From: JANNOG01 sp050329415
GTDB lineage: Bacteria > Actinomycetota > Actinomycetes > Actinomycetales > JBBAYJ01
Length of the DNA stretch: 34,221 nt
Direction: 5' to 3'
NCBI GenBank assembly: GCA_050329415.1
Contig: JBHJOS010000111.1
Span: 1 to 34,221, forward strand
The notes below the pieces were generated by a model. That model saw only the letters and a program-made list of their open reading frames with translations. It searched no databases and was not told the DNA's origin. The position numbers and the translations under genes were made by a program. Below, piece by piece: positions 23,200-33,100 of this stretch (position 1 is its first letter; the number at the start of each line of letters is the position of its first letter).

Positions 23200-23715
23200 G
23201 TGGACCGGGCGATCGTCGTCGTGGGGCTGATGGGGGCGGGCAAGACGACGCTGGGCCGGGCGCTCGCCGACCGGCTCGGCCGCCGGTTCCGCGACAGCGA
23301 CCTCGACATCGAGGCGGCGACCGGCCGGTCGGCACGTGAGATCGCGGCCGCCGACGGCACGGCCGCCCTGCACGCCCTCGAGCGCCGGGTCCTGCTGGAC
23401 GTCCTGGCGGAGCCGGACGTCGTCGTCGCTGCAGCAGCGTCGACGCTGGACGCCCCGGACACCGTGGTCGCTCTGGACGCGGCGTTCGTCGTGTGGCCGG
23501 ACGCCGCGCCCGAGGTGCTGGCCACCCGGTTCACCAGTCGCCCCGGCCGGCCGGTCTTCGGCGACACCCTCGCCGTGCTGAGCGGCCAGGACGCGGCACG
23601 GCGGCCCGCCCTGGCCCGGGTGGCCGACGTCGTCGTGGATGCCACCGAGCCGACGGAGCGCCAGGTCGCCGCGGTGCTCGCGGCGGTGCCCGCCGCCCGC
23701 CCGGCGGCCGGCTGA
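23200..23715 (+). CDS. Shikimate-kinase-like P-loop protein with altered substrate site
   Basis: A 171-residue P-loop kinase. The Walker A motif is VVGLMGAGKTTLGRALADRL, and the acid pair of shikimate kinases is kept in FRDSDLDIEAATGRSAREIA. Two substrate-site signatures are missing. The GExxFRxxE motif reads GTAALHALE, losing the shikimate-binding arginine, and the GGG motif reads AAAAS. The LID-like SRPGRPVF and the C-terminal RRPALARVADVVVDAT are retained. It is therefore probably a kinase of the same fold acting on another compound, and the true aroK would be elsewhere. GTG start at 23200; the ROK regulator begins 11 bases after its stop, so the two are likely co-transcribed. Confidence 0.8.
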   Translation: MDRAIVVVGLMGAGKTTLGRALADRLGRRFRDSDLDIEAATGRSAREIAAADGTAALHALERRVLLDVLAEPDVVVAAAASTLDAPDTVVALDAAFVVWPDAAPEVLATRFTSRPGRPVFGDTLAVLSGQDAARRPALARVADVVVDATEPTERQVAAVLAAVPAARPAAG

Positions 23716-23726
23716 GCGGCGCGGCG

Positions 23727-24971
23727 ATGGGCCCTCGCGCTGCCGGGACGGTGCCGTCGGACCAGGCCGGCCTGCGGCGAGCGAACCTCAGTCTCGTGCT
23801 GCGGCACCTTCTGGCGGCGGGCCCTCGGTCCCGGGCCGCCGTGGCCGACGAGGTCGGCCTCACCAAGGCGACGGTCAGCAGCCTGGTCGCCGATCTCCTC
23901 GACCGCCGGCTGCTGGTAGAGGGCAGCGCCGACCGCCGTGCCCCGGTCGGTCGGCCCGGGCGCCTGCTCCACGTCGCCTCCGGTTCCGTGGTGGGAGTCG
24001 GGGCGACGGTGACGGCCGACGCCGTCGACGTCCTGGCCCGCGACCTGTCGTACCGGGACGTCGCCCGAGCGCGGGTGGTGGCCGACGTCCGCGCGGCGGG
24101 AGCCGAGCGTGCGGTCGCCATGCTGGCCGGGACCGTGTCCGACGTCCTCGAGACCGCCGACTCGGCCGGCTGGCACGTGGCGGGCGTGACGGTGGCGATC
24201 CCCGGGCTCGTCGACGTCCGCCACGGGTCCGTCGTCGTGGCACCGAACCTCGGCTGGCGGGACCAGCCTCTGGTGAAGCTGCTGTCCGAGAGGGTGGACC
24301 GCCCGGACGTCCCGCTCGCCGTCGACAACGACGCCACCCTGGCGGCTGTTGCCGAGCACGCCTGCGGCGGGGCCGCCGGGACCGTCGACCTCGTCACCCT
24401 CACCGGGGACGTCGGGGTCGGCGTGGGCGTGGTCCTCGACGGACGGTTGGTGCGGGGGGCGGCAGGCTTCGGTGGCGAACTCGGGCACGCCCCGCTGGCC
24501 TCGACCGACCGGGTCTGCGGCTGCGGCCGGCGGGGCTGCTGGGAGACCGAGGTCGGGCTGGGCGCGTTGTTCCGGGCGGCGGCGCGCGGCCCGGACGACC
24601 CGTTGCTCGACCTCGGGGGAGGACTCGACGTGCCCGCGCGGCTGCGCGTGGTGCGGGAACGGGTCCATGCCGGGGAGGAGCCGGCGGTGGCCGCGGTGGC
24701 GTCGGTGGCGACCGCGCTCGGCCGCGGTGCGGCGGTCCTCGTCAACCTGGTCAACCCGTCGGCCCTGGTCCTCGGCGGGTACTTCGGGGTGCTGGCCGAC
24801 CTGCTGGTCCCGGCCGTGGTCCGCGTCCTCGAGCGGGACGCCCTCGCCCCGCGCGCCGGTGGCTGCGTCGTCCACGGCTCGACCCTCGGCCTGACCGCAC
24901 CGAGCGTCGGCGGGGCGATCGAGGCGCTGCACCGGGTGGTCGACGATCCGACCCGGGTCCCCCTTACATAA
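23727..24971 (+). CDS. ROK-family (NagC/XylR-type) transcriptional regulator
   Basis: A 414-residue repressor of the ROK family. A winged helix at about residues 14-70 (NLSLVLRHLLAAGPRSRAAV, then DEVGLTKATVSSLVADLL) is followed by the sugar-kinase-like domain. The ROK zinc motif is intact as C264-G-C266-G-R-R-G-C271-W-E, with a further ligand in the preceding GELGHAPL. The kinase-type phosphate loop is altered (TLTGDVGVGVGVVL), as expected for a regulator rather than an enzyme. It should bind a sugar or sugar phosphate and control the ABC importer that begins 83 bases downstream. Its stop codon overlaps operator-like ATAAC repeats. Confidence 0.92.
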   Translation: MGPRAAGTVPSDQAGLRRANLSLVLRHLLAAGPRSRAAVADEVGLTKATVSSLVADLLDRRLLVEGSADRRAPVGRPGRLLHVASGSVVGVGATVTADAVDVLARDLSYRDVARARVVADVRAAGAERAVAMLAGTVSDVLETADSAGWHVAGVTVAIPGLVDVRHGSVVVAPNLGWRDQPLVKLLSERVDRPDVPLAVDNDATLAAVAEHACGGAAGTVDLVTLTGDVGVGVGVVLDGRLVRGAAGFGGELGHAPLASTDRVCGCGRRGCWETEVGLGALFRAAARGPDDPLLDLGGGLDVPARLRVVRERVHAGEEPAVAAVASVATALGRGAAVLVNLVNPSALVLGGYFGVLADLLVPAVVRVLERDALAPRAGGCVVHGSTLGLTAPSVGGAIEALHRVVDDPTRVPLT

Positions 24972-25008
24972 CAAAAAGATAACGAAGGTTGTCTCGACCT
25001 ACTATTGA
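24964..25008 (+). promoter_or_regulatory. AT-rich operator/promoter of the ABC importer operon
   Basis: An AT-rich island in otherwise very GC-rich DNA, beginning at the ROK stop codon. ATAAC occurs at 24968-24972 and again at 24979-24983, 11 bases apart (one helical turn), joined by an A-run. TACTAT at 25000-25005 is a plausible -10 hexamer, without a good -35. ROK repressors are known to bind AT-rich sites, so this is the best candidate operator. The importer start lies about 50 bases downstream. Confidence 0.6.
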
Positions 25009-25054
25009 GCGGCACCCTCCACGTGTGGCGACGGCGCCACCACGGGAGGTGACG

Positions 25055-26572
25055 ATGGAACTGCTCGAGATCAGGTCCCTCGTCAAGATCTTCCCCGGGG
25101 TCCGGGCGCTCGACGGCGTCGACCTCGACGTGCGAGCCGGCGAGGTGCACTGTCTCCTCGGTCAGAACGGCGCCGGCAAGTCGACCCTCATCAAGGTCCT
25201 GTCCGGGGCCCACCACCCCGACGCCGGCACCATCGCCTGGCAGGGCACCGAGGTCCGGCTGCCGTCCCCGCTCAGTGCGACCCGCCTCGGTATCGCGACC
25301 ATGTACCAGGAGCTCGACCTCGTGCCCGGGCTGTCGGTCGCCGAGAACGTCTTCCTCGGCCACGAGCCGTCCGTCGCGGGTCTCGTCCGACGCGGCGCCC
25401 AGGCTCGCCGCGCCGCCGACCTGCTGCGCCGCCTCGGCCACCCGGAGATCCCGCCGCACCGAGAGGTCGGCCGCCTCTCGGCCGCGGCGCAGCAGGTCGT
25501 CTCGATGGCGCGGGCGCTGTCCCGGGAGGCCCGGCTCATCGTCATGGACGAGCCCTCGGCCGTGCTCGACGGCGACGAGGTCGACAACCTGTTCCGGGTC
25601 GTCCGCGACCTCACTGCCGACGGGGTCGCCGTCCTTTACATCTCCCACCGGCTGGACGAGATCCGCGCCATCGGAGACCGGGTGACCGTCCTCAAGGACG
25701 GCCGCACGGTCGCCCGGGACCTGCCCGCGCGGACCACCCCCACCGAGGACCTCATCCGCCTCATCACCGGGCGGGAGGTCCTCGAGGCCACCGGCCGCGC
25801 GGAGGGCCGCCCGCCGGCCCCGCCCGCCGAGCCCGTCCTCGAGGTGCGTCGCCTGTCGCGGCCTGGTGAGTTCCGCGACGTGAGCTTCGACGTGCGCCCC
25901 GGCGAGATCGTGGGCCTGGCCGGCCTCGTCGGCTCGGGCCGCTCGGAGATCCTCGAGACCGTCTTCGGCGCCCGCCGCGCGGCGGCCGGCGAGGTGCGGG
26001 TCGACGGTCGGCGGTTGCGGCCCGGCTCGGTGCCGTCAGCGGTGCGGGCCGGGATGGGCCTGTGTCCGGAGGAGCGCAAGAGCCAGGCCCTCGTCCTGCC
26101 GCAGCCGGTGGCCTCCAACATCACCCTGGCCTCGCTGCGGGAGTTCGGCCGGGCGGGCTTCCTGCGCCGCGGCGCCGAGGCGGCGGCGGGCGCCCGGCTC
26201 GTCGAGGAGCTCGACGTCCGGCCCCGCGACGCCTCCCGCCCGGTGGCGACGCTGTCGGGCGGGAACCAGCAGAAGGCGGTGCTCGCCCGGTGGCTGCTGC
26301 GCCGGTGCCGGGTGCTGCTGCTGGACGAGCCGACCCGGGGCGTCGACGTCGGCGCCCGGGCCGACCTGTACGACCTGGTGCGCCGGCTGGCCGACTCCGG
26401 CGTGGCCGTCGTCGTCGTGTCGAGCGAGGTGCCCGAGGTCCTGGCGCTGGCCGACCGAGTCCTCGTGGTGTCGGACGGGCGGGTGCTCCACCGCGCCGCC
26501 GCCGGCGACCTCACCGAGTCCGACGTCCTCGACCTCGTCATGAGCGACCACCGGAAGGACGGCGCCGCATGA
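25055..26572 (+). CDS. Sugar ABC transporter, double ATP-binding protein (RbsA/XylG/MglA type)
   Basis: A 505-residue tandem ATPase that powers import of a monosaccharide or similar compound. The first domain has Walker A LLGQNGAGKSTLIKVLSGA (residues ~36-43), a signature reading LSAAAQQVVSMARAL and Walker B LIVMDEPSA, then SHRLDEI. The second domain has a degenerate Walker A (GLVGSGRSEI, ~290), signature LSGGNQQKAVLARWLLR (~398) and LLLDEPTRGVDVGAR. This intact-first, degenerate-second pattern is normal for the family. ATG 25055 follows GGGAGGTGACG. Its stop overlaps the permease start (ATGA). Confidence 0.95.
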   Translation: MELLEIRSLVKIFPGVRALDGVDLDVRAGEVHCLLGQNGAGKSTLIKVLSGAHHPDAGTIAWQGTEVRLPSPLSATRLGIATMYQELDLVPGLSVAENVFLGHEPSVAGLVRRGAQARRAADLLRRLGHPEIPPHREVGRLSAAAQQVVSMARALSREARLIVMDEPSAVLDGDEVDNLFRVVRDLTADGVAVLYISHRLDEIRAIGDRVTVLKDGRTVARDLPARTTPTEDLIRLITGREVLEATGRAEGRPPAPPAEPVLEVRRLSRPGEFRDVSFDVRPGEIVGLAGLVGSGRSEILETVFGARRAAAGEVRVDGRRLRPGSVPSAVRAGMGLCPEERKSQALVLPQPVASNITLASLREFGRAGFLRRGAEAAAGARLVEELDVRPRDASRPVATLSGGNQQKAVLARWLLRRCRVLLLDEPTRGVDVGARADLYDLVRRLADSGVAVVVVSSEVPEVLALADRVLVVSDGRVLHRAAAGDLTESDVLDLVMSDHRKDGAA

Positions 26573-27627
26573 GCAGCACGCCCACCACCGATGTCCCGCC
26601 GGCCCCCGCCGACGCCGGCCCCGCGCCGGCCGACGGTCGGGGCGGGGCGCGGCTGTCCCGGTTCTGGACCGAAGGGCCGGGCCGGAGCATCGGGCTGGTC
26701 GCGGTGCTCGCGATCCTCGTGGTGGTCGGCACCGTGACGGCGGGGGACCGATTCCTGTCCACCGACAACCTCGTCAACGTCCTCACCCTCGGGTCGATCA
26801 TCGCCGTGGTGAGCGTCGGGATGACCTTCGTCATCATCGGCGGCGGCATCGACCTGTCGGTCGGTGCGCTCGTCGCCCTCGCCAGCGTGTGGTGCACGAC
26901 CGTGGCCACCCAGGAGATGGCCGAGCAGTACGGGTTCTGGGTGATGGCGGGCTGTGCCCTGCTGGTGGGCGCGGGGGCGGGCGCGGTCAACGGCCTGGCG
27001 ATCGCCTACGGGCGGGTGGTGCCGTTCATCGCCACCCTCGCCATGCTGGCGTCGGCGCGCGGGCTGGCGGAGCTGATCTCGGACCGCCGGTCCCAGCTGG
27101 TCACCGTGGACTCCTTCACCGACGTGTTCCGCGCCGACGTCCTGGGCGTCCCGGTCGCGGTCGTCATCACCGCTCTGGTCGCCCTCGCCGGCTGGGTGCT
27201 GCTCAACCGCACCACCTTCGGACGTCGCACCTTCGCGGTCGGCGGCAACGCCGAGGCGGCCCGGCTCGCCGGGATCGACGTCAAGCGCCACACGTTCTGG
27301 CTCTACGTGCTCGTCGGCGTCTGCTGCGGGATCGCCGCGATCATGATCACGGCCCGGACGACCACGGGCACGTCGACCCACGGCCTCTTCTACGAGCTCG
27401 ACGCCATCGCCGCGGTCGTCATCGGCGGCGCCCTGCTGACGGGGGGCCGCGGCACGATCACCGGCACCCTGCTCGGCGTCCTCGTGTTCACCGTGCTCAC
27501 CAACGTCTTCACGCTCAACAACCTCGACACCGCGACCCAGAACGTGGCCAAGGGGGCGATCATCGTCGCCGCCGTCCTGGTCCAGCAGCGGCTCAGTACG
27601 CCGCTGCGGCTGCGAGGTCCCGGCTGA
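26569..27627 (+). CDS. Sugar ABC transporter permease (RbsC type)
   Basis: A 352-residue integral membrane protein. After a ~40-residue Pro/Ala-rich cytoplasmic tail come eight to ten helices, starting IGLVAVLAILVVVGTVTAG. Family motifs are GMTFVIIGGGIDLSVGALVAL, VPFIATLAMLASARGLAEL, TTFGRRTFAVGGNAEAARLAG (the ATPase-contact loop) and AVVIGGALLTGGRGTITGTLLG (read in segments). It forms the channel for the importer with the ATPase upstream, to which it is coupled by a 4-base overlap. A 128-base C-rich spacer separates it from the binding-protein gene. Confidence 0.95.
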   Translation: MSSTPTTDVPPAPADAGPAPADGRGGARLSRFWTEGPGRSIGLVAVLAILVVVGTVTAGDRFLSTDNLVNVLTLGSIIAVVSVGMTFVIIGGGIDLSVGALVALASVWCTTVATQEMAEQYGFWVMAGCALLVGAGAGAVNGLAIAYGRVVPFIATLAMLASARGLAELISDRRSQLVTVDSFTDVFRADVLGVPVAVVITALVALAGWVLLNRTTFGRRTFAVGGNAEAARLAGIDVKRHTFWLYVLVGVCCGIAAIMITARTTTGTSTHGLFYELDAIAAVVIGGALLTGGRGTITGTLLGVLVFTVLTNVFTLNNLDTATQNVAKGAIIVAAVLVQQRLSTPLRLRGPG

Positions 27628-27755
27628 CCCGGCCGACCGGCCCGTCCGGCCGCGTCCCGCCGGCCCGCGTCGCGACCCGGCGTCCCCGCCCACACCCGGC
27701 TTCCGCCCCTCCCTCGCCGTCGCCTCCCGCCCCACCCTCACGCAAGGAGCACTCA
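27628..27755 (+). other. C-rich spacer with hairpin inside the importer operon
   Basis: A strongly pyrimidine-rich stretch between permease and binding-protein genes. Complementary GGCC/CCGGCC blocks at its start can form a hairpin, which may protect the downstream mRNA or uncouple expression so that the binding protein is made in excess. AAGGAG at 27744-27749 serves the next gene. Confidence 0.4.
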
Positions 27756-28823
27756 ATGTCGGACAGCAGGACATCGTTCGGTCGCCGCGGCTTCATCGTC
27801 GGTGCCGGCGCCGTGGGGGCGACCGTCGCCCTCGGCGCCTGCACCAGCAACGAGCCCAGCTCCGCCTCCGGCGGGGGGGCTGCCGCGGCCCCGGCCGCCT
27901 CGGGCGACAACGCCGAGACGGGCGAGGCGGTCACCCTCGGCTTCTCGGCGCCCGCGGCGGACCACGGCTGGATCGCCGCCATCACCAACAACGCCCGCGC
28001 CTCGGCCGAGGCGTACTCCGACGTCACCCTCGAGGCCACCGAGGGCACGAACGACGTCAACCTCCAGATCAGCCAGGTGCAGAGCCTCATCGACGCCGGC
28101 GTCGACAGCCTCGTCATCCTCCCGTTCGACGGCAACGCCCTCACCGAGATCGGCCGGACCGCGATGGACCAGGGCATCCCGGTGGTCAACCTCGACCGCC
28201 GGTTCTCCGACGAGCTGGCCTACCGGCTGTTCATCGCGGGCGACAACTACGGGATGGGGGTCGCGGCCGGCAACTACGTCGCCCAGCGGCTGCGTGACGA
28301 CGGCGTCTCGGACCCGGTCATCGGGGAGATCGCCGGCATCGACGCCCTCGAGCTCACCCAGCAGCGCAGCCAGGGCTTCGCCGACGCCCTCGCGGCGGCC
28401 GGCTTCGAGATCTCCGCCCGGCAGGCGGCGGAGTTCACCGTGGAGTCCGGCGACGAGGTGACCCGCCAGCTGCTGCAGGCCACCCCCCGCTTCGACGCCA
28501 TCTGGAACCACGACGACGACCAGGGCATCGGCGTCCTCGCCGCGATCGAGGACCTGGGCCGCGACGAGTTCTTCATGGTCGGTGGGGCCGGCTCGCTCAA
28601 TGCCATGGAGGCGATCGAGGCGGGCGACACCCCGCTGGTCGCCACGGTGACGTACTCGCCGTCCATGGCCTCCTCGGCGATCAACCTGGCCCGGCTCATC
28701 GCCCAGAACCGCAAGATGACCGACCTGGTCGAGAACCAGGTCCCCAAGACCATCATCCTGGCGTCCGAGACCATCACCGCCGACAACGTCGCCGAGTACA
28801 AGTCGCTGGGCTTCGAGTCGTGA
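27756..28823 (+). CDS. Sugar ABC transporter substrate-binding lipoprotein (Tat-type signal)
   Basis: A 355-residue periplasmic-binding protein of the ribose/galactose class (type 1 fold). The N terminus has a twin-arginine signal (SFGRRGFIVGAG) and a lipobox LGAC with C29, so it should be exported folded and then lipid-anchored. A Ser/Gly/Ala linker follows. The binding domain begins AVTLGFSAPAADHGWIAAIT, with NLQISQVQSLIDAGVDSLVI, IPVVNLDRRF and IWNHDDDQGIGVLAAIEDL as family landmarks. Acidic and aromatic residues typical of sugar contacts are present. The ligand is not known. ATG 27756 follows AAGGAG by 6 bases; its stop overlaps the next start (GTGA). Confidence 0.94.
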   Translation: MSDSRTSFGRRGFIVGAGAVGATVALGACTSNEPSSASGGGAAAAPAASGDNAETGEAVTLGFSAPAADHGWIAAITNNARASAEAYSDVTLEATEGTNDVNLQISQVQSLIDAGVDSLVILPFDGNALTEIGRTAMDQGIPVVNLDRRFSDELAYRLFIAGDNYGMGVAAGNYVAQRLRDDGVSDPVIGEIAGIDALELTQQRSQGFADALAAAGFEISARQAAEFTVESGDEVTRQLLQATPRFDAIWNHDDDQGIGVLAAIEDLGRDEFFMVGGAGSLNAMEAIEAGDTPLVATVTYSPSMASSAINLARLIAQNRKMTDLVENQVPKTIILASETITADNVAEYKSLGFES

Positions 28824-29998
28824 CCTCCCCCGGCTCGCGACTCGGCGTGGCCATGGTCGGCCACGCGTTCATGGGAGCGGCGCACTCGCAGGCGTGGCGC
28901 AACGCCGGCCGCTACTTCGAGCTGCCGGTCGACGTGGACATGACCGTGGTCGCGGGCCGGGACCCGGTACGGGCGGCGGCGGCCGCTGCCCGCCTCGGGT
29001 GGCGGGAGTCGACCGCCGACTGGCGGGAGGTGCTGGTGCGGGACGACGTCGACGTCGTCGATGTCGTCACGCCCGGCGACAGTCACGCCGAGATCGCGAT
29101 CGCCGCGCTCGCCGCGGGCAAGCACGTGCTCTGTGAGAAGCCGCTCGCCAACACCCTCGCCGAGGCGGACGCCATGGCCGCCGCCGCGGCGAGCGCGGCG
29201 TCGCGGGGCGTGCACGCCATGGTGGGGTTCAACTACCGGCGGGTGCCGGCGATCGCCCTGGCCCGCCAGCTGGTCGCCACCGGGCGGCTCGGCACGATCC
29301 GCCACGTCCGGGCCCGCTACCTGCAGGACTGGATCGTCGACCCGGAGTTCCCGCTGGTGTGGCGGTTGCAGGCGGACAAGGCGGGCTCCGGGGCACTCGG
29401 GGACCTCGGCGCCCACATCGTCGACCTCGCCCAACACGTCACCGGGGCGGCGGTCACCGGGGTCGCGGCGCTCACCGAGACCTTCGTCCGGGAGCGGCCG
29501 CTGGCACAGGCTTCGGCCGGGCTCGCGGCCGGCGCCGACACGACGGCCGCCCGGGGCTCGGTCACGGTGGACGACGCCGCGCTGTTCCTGGCCCGCCTCA
29601 GCGGGGGCGCGGTCGCCACGTTCGAGGCCACCCGCTTCGCCACCGGCCGCAAGAACGGGATGAGCTTCGAGGTCAACGGCAGCGACGGCAGCCTGGCGTT
29701 CGACTTCGAGACCATGAACGAGCTGTGGTTCCACGACCACACGCTGCCGGCGGCCGAGGCGGGCTTCCGGCGGATCCTCGTCACCGAACCCGACCACCCC
29801 TGGGTCGGGGCCTGGTGGCCGCCCGGTCATGTCCTCGGCTATGAACACACCTTCACCCATGAGGTCGTCGACCTCGTCCGCGACCTGGCCGCGGGCAAGG
29901 CGCCGACCCCGTCCTTCGCCGACGGCCTCGCCGTCCAGCGGGTCCTCGACGCCGTCCAGCGGTCGGCGGCCGAGGGCACCCGCTGGGTGGCCGTCTGA
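28820..29998 (+). CDS. Gfo/Idh/MocA-family NAD(P)-dependent oxidoreductase
   Basis: A 392-residue sugar/inositol-type dehydrogenase. The Rossmann start is GVAMVGHAFMGAAHSQAW (the glycine-rich loop is slightly altered). The catalytic lysine motif is VLCEKPLANTLAEADAM, and GSGALGDLGAHIVDLAQHVTG supplies the catalytic His/Asp region of the C-terminal beta-sheet domain. Related enzymes oxidise or reduce sugars, including ThuB, which with ThuA acts on trehalose via 3-keto-trehalose in rhizobia. It overlaps the binding-protein gene by 4 bases, so it should act on the imported compound or its product. The downstream neighbour encodes a ThuA-domain protein, which strengthens that parallel. Confidence 0.93.
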   Translation: MTSPGSRLGVAMVGHAFMGAAHSQAWRNAGRYFELPVDVDMTVVAGRDPVRAAAAAARLGWRESTADWREVLVRDDVDVVDVVTPGDSHAEIAIAALAAGKHVLCEKPLANTLAEADAMAAAAASAASRGVHAMVGFNYRRVPAIALARQLVATGRLGTIRHVRARYLQDWIVDPEFPLVWRLQADKAGSGALGDLGAHIVDLAQHVTGAAVTGVAALTETFVRERPLAQASAGLAAGADTTAARGSVTVDDAALFLARLSGGAVATFEATRFATGRKNGMSFEVNGSDGSLAFDFETMNELWFHDHTLPAAEAGFRRILVTEPDHPWVGAWWPPGHVLGYEHTFTHEVVDLVRDLAAGKAPTPSFADGLAVQRVLDAVQRSAAEGTRWVAV

Positions 29999-30012
29999 CG
30001 CGCCCGCGAGCA

Positions 30013-30050
30013 CCGGCCCGCCCCGCGGCGGCATCCGCGGGGCGGGCCGG
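30013..30050. terminator. Perfect 16-bp hairpin after the importer operon
   Basis: CCGGCCCGCCCCGCGG (30013-30028), loop CGGCAT, then its exact complement (30035-30050). It starts 14 bases after the Gfo/Idh stop and has no T-run. It is the strongest terminator-like structure in the window and separates the operon from the ThuA fusion gene. Confidence 0.85.
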
Positions 30051-30112
30051 GCCCAGTCCCTCCCGCCCCCGTCGACGACTTGGACGACCGACAGAGATCG
30101 GAAGGCACGCAC

Positions 30113-33100
30113 ATGGTCCCAGCAGCCGTCCCCACCAGGCCCCCAGACCCGCCCCGACACCGCCGCCGCACCCTCGCGGCGCTCCTGACCGCCCTCCTCA
30201 CGGCCGCGGTCGTGGTCCCGCTGGCTGCGGCGCCCGCGGCCGCCGCGCCCCCCGCCGTCGGCGAGGGGCGCTTCGACGTCCTCGTCTTCAGCAAGACCGC
30301 CGGTTTCCGGCACGCCTCGATCCCGTTCGGGATCGCGGCCATCGAGGACCTCGGCGAGCAGCACGACTTCAGCGTCACCGCCACCGAGGACGCCTCGGTG
30401 TTCACCGCCGCCGGGCTCGCGCAGTACGAGGCCGTCGTGTGGCTGTCGACGACCGGCGACGTGCTGAACGCCGAGCAGGAGGCGGCCTTCGAGGCCTACG
30501 TCCGGGGCGGGGGCGGCTACACCGGCGTGCATGCGGCCGCCGACACCGAGTACGACTGGGAGTTCTACGGTGACCTCGTCGGCGCCTACTTCCAGTCGCA
30601 CCCGCAGAACCAGACCGCGACAGTGGTCGTCGAGGACGCCGCCCACCCGTCGACCGCCGGCCTGCCGCAGGAGTGGTCCCGCTTCGACGAGTGGTACAAC
30701 TACCAGGCCAACCCCCGCGGTGACGTGCACGTCCTCGCCTCGCTGGACGAGCGGACGTACTCCCCGGGTGCGGGTGCGATGGGTGCCGACCACCCGATCT
30801 CGTGGTGCCACGACGTCGACGCCGGGCGCAGCTGGTACACCGGCATGGGCCACACCAACGAGTCCTTCGCCGAGCCCGCATTCCTCGACCACCTCCTCGG
30901 CGGCATCGAGACGGCCGCCGGCGCCGCGCCGGCGGACTGCGGGGCCACCGTGCCGGGCAGCTTCGACAAGGTCGCCCTCGACGAGAACACCGCCAACCCC
31001 ATGGAGCTGGACGTCGCCGACGACGGCCGGGTCTTCTATCTGGAGCGCAACGGCCCGATCCGGGTCGTCGAGACCACCGGCGTCGTTCGCACCCTGCTCA
31101 CCCTGGCCCCTTACACCGGCCAGGAGTCGGGGATGCTCGGCATCGCCCTCGACCCGGACTTCGCGACCAACCGCCACGTCTTCGTCATGTGGTCGCCGAA
31201 CCCGGCGGCGGCGAACGTCGACCGCCTCTCCCGGTTCACGGTGAGCGCCGACGGCACGTCCATCGACCCGGCGTCGGAGGTCGTCGTCCTCGATGTCCCG
31301 GTGCAGCGGCAGACCTGCTGTCACAACGGCGGGGCGCTGGAGTTCGACAGCCAGGGCAACCTGTTCATCACCACCGGTGACAACACCAACCCCTTCGAGT
31401 CCCAGGGCTACACCCCGATCGACGAGCGGGCGGGCCGCGAGGCGTACGACGCCCAGCGCACCAGCGCCAACACGAACAGCCTGTCGGGCAAGCTGCTGCG
31501 GATCACCCCGCAGCCCGACGGCTCGTACACCGTCCCCGCGGGGAACCTGTTCCCGCCGGGCACCGCGCAGACCCGGCCGGAGATCTACGGCATGGGCTTC
31601 CGCAACCCGTTCCGGATCGGCATCGACCCGGCGACGGACAACCTCATGCTCGCCGACTACGGCCCGGATGCGGGCGGCGGCAACGCCGCCCGCGGGCCGG
31701 ACGGGCGGGTGGAGTGGTCGGTGATCTCCGAGCCCGGCAACTACGGCTGGCCGTACTGCCACGCCGCCAACGCCGCCTACGTGAACTGGGACTTCGCGAC
31801 GAACTCCGGTTCGGGCTCCTTCGACTGCGCGAACCCGGTCAACACCTCGCCGAACAACACCGGCCTCACCGAGCTGCCCCCGGCGATCGGCGCCCAGATC
31901 TGGTACGGCAAGCAGCCGCAGACCGCCTGGCCGGTGTTCGGCACCGGCGGGGCGCCGATGGCCGGACCGGTCTACCGGTACGACCCGGACCTGCAGTCGG
32001 ACCGGAAGTGGCCGGCCGCGTGGGACGGCCACGCCCTGCTCGGCGAGTGGGGACAGGGCCGGTTCTACGACGTGCTGCTCGACGAGGCCGGAACCGCCCC
32101 CGTCAAGGCCACCCCGTTCCTCCCCCAGGGCTTCCTCAACAAGCCGATGGCCTGGGACTACGGCCCGGACGGCGCGCTGTACGTCATCGACTGGGGCTCC
32201 GGCTTCGGCGGCAACAACGCCGACTCCGGGGTGTACCGGATCGACTACGTCGCCGGCAGCCGGTCCCCGGTCGCCCGCGCCGACGCCGACGTCACCAGCG
32301 GCCCGGTGCCGCTCACGGTGACGTTCAGCTCGGCGGGCTCGCTCGACCCGGACGGCGGCCCGGTCGCGCTGGCCTGGGACCTGGACGGGGACGGCGACGT
32401 CGACTCCACCGAGGCGTCCCCGACGTTCACCTACACCGCGGCCGGCTCGTACCAGGCGCTGCTGCGGGTGACCGACGACGAGGGGCTCGAGGCGACCGCC
32501 ACGGTGAACATCGCGGCCGGCAACACCCGCCCGGTCGTCACGATCACCGGCCCCCCGCCCGGCGGGTTCACCGAGTTCGGCGACACCATCCCCTACGCGG
32601 TCGCCGTCGCCGACCCCGAGGACGAGGCCGGCGCCGGGATCGACTGCCAGCAGGTCCTCCTCAAGCCGGCACTGGGCCACGACGACCACGGCCACCCCGG
32701 TGACCAGTTCCGTGGCTGCTCCGGGGAGTTCGTCGCCACCATCGACGACAGCCACGGCCCCGAGGCCGACATCTTCGTCATCGTCGAGGCGGACTACACC
32801 GACCGGGGAGGCGCCGGCGGTGCCCCGCCGCTCACCGGCACCGACCTCATCACCCTGCAGCCGAAGCTGAAGCAGGCCGAGTACTTCACCGAGACCGGCC
32901 GGATCCCCGGCGGCACCGGCGGGGGCAACCCCGGCGTCCAGCGGGAGGCGACCGGTGACACCGCCGGTGGCTTCCAGAACCTCGCCTTCATCGAGGACGG
33001 GGACTGGTGGTCCTACGACCCGGTCAACCTCACCGGGATCGACTCGGTCAGCGCCCGCGTCGCCTCGAACAGCGGCGGCGGGTTGCTGGAGGTCCGCTGG

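Noticed and set aside
25055..26572. Degenerate second ATPase domain as a sign of a broken gene
   Set aside because: Loss of the second Walker A lysine is normal in RbsA/XylG-type tandem ATPases.
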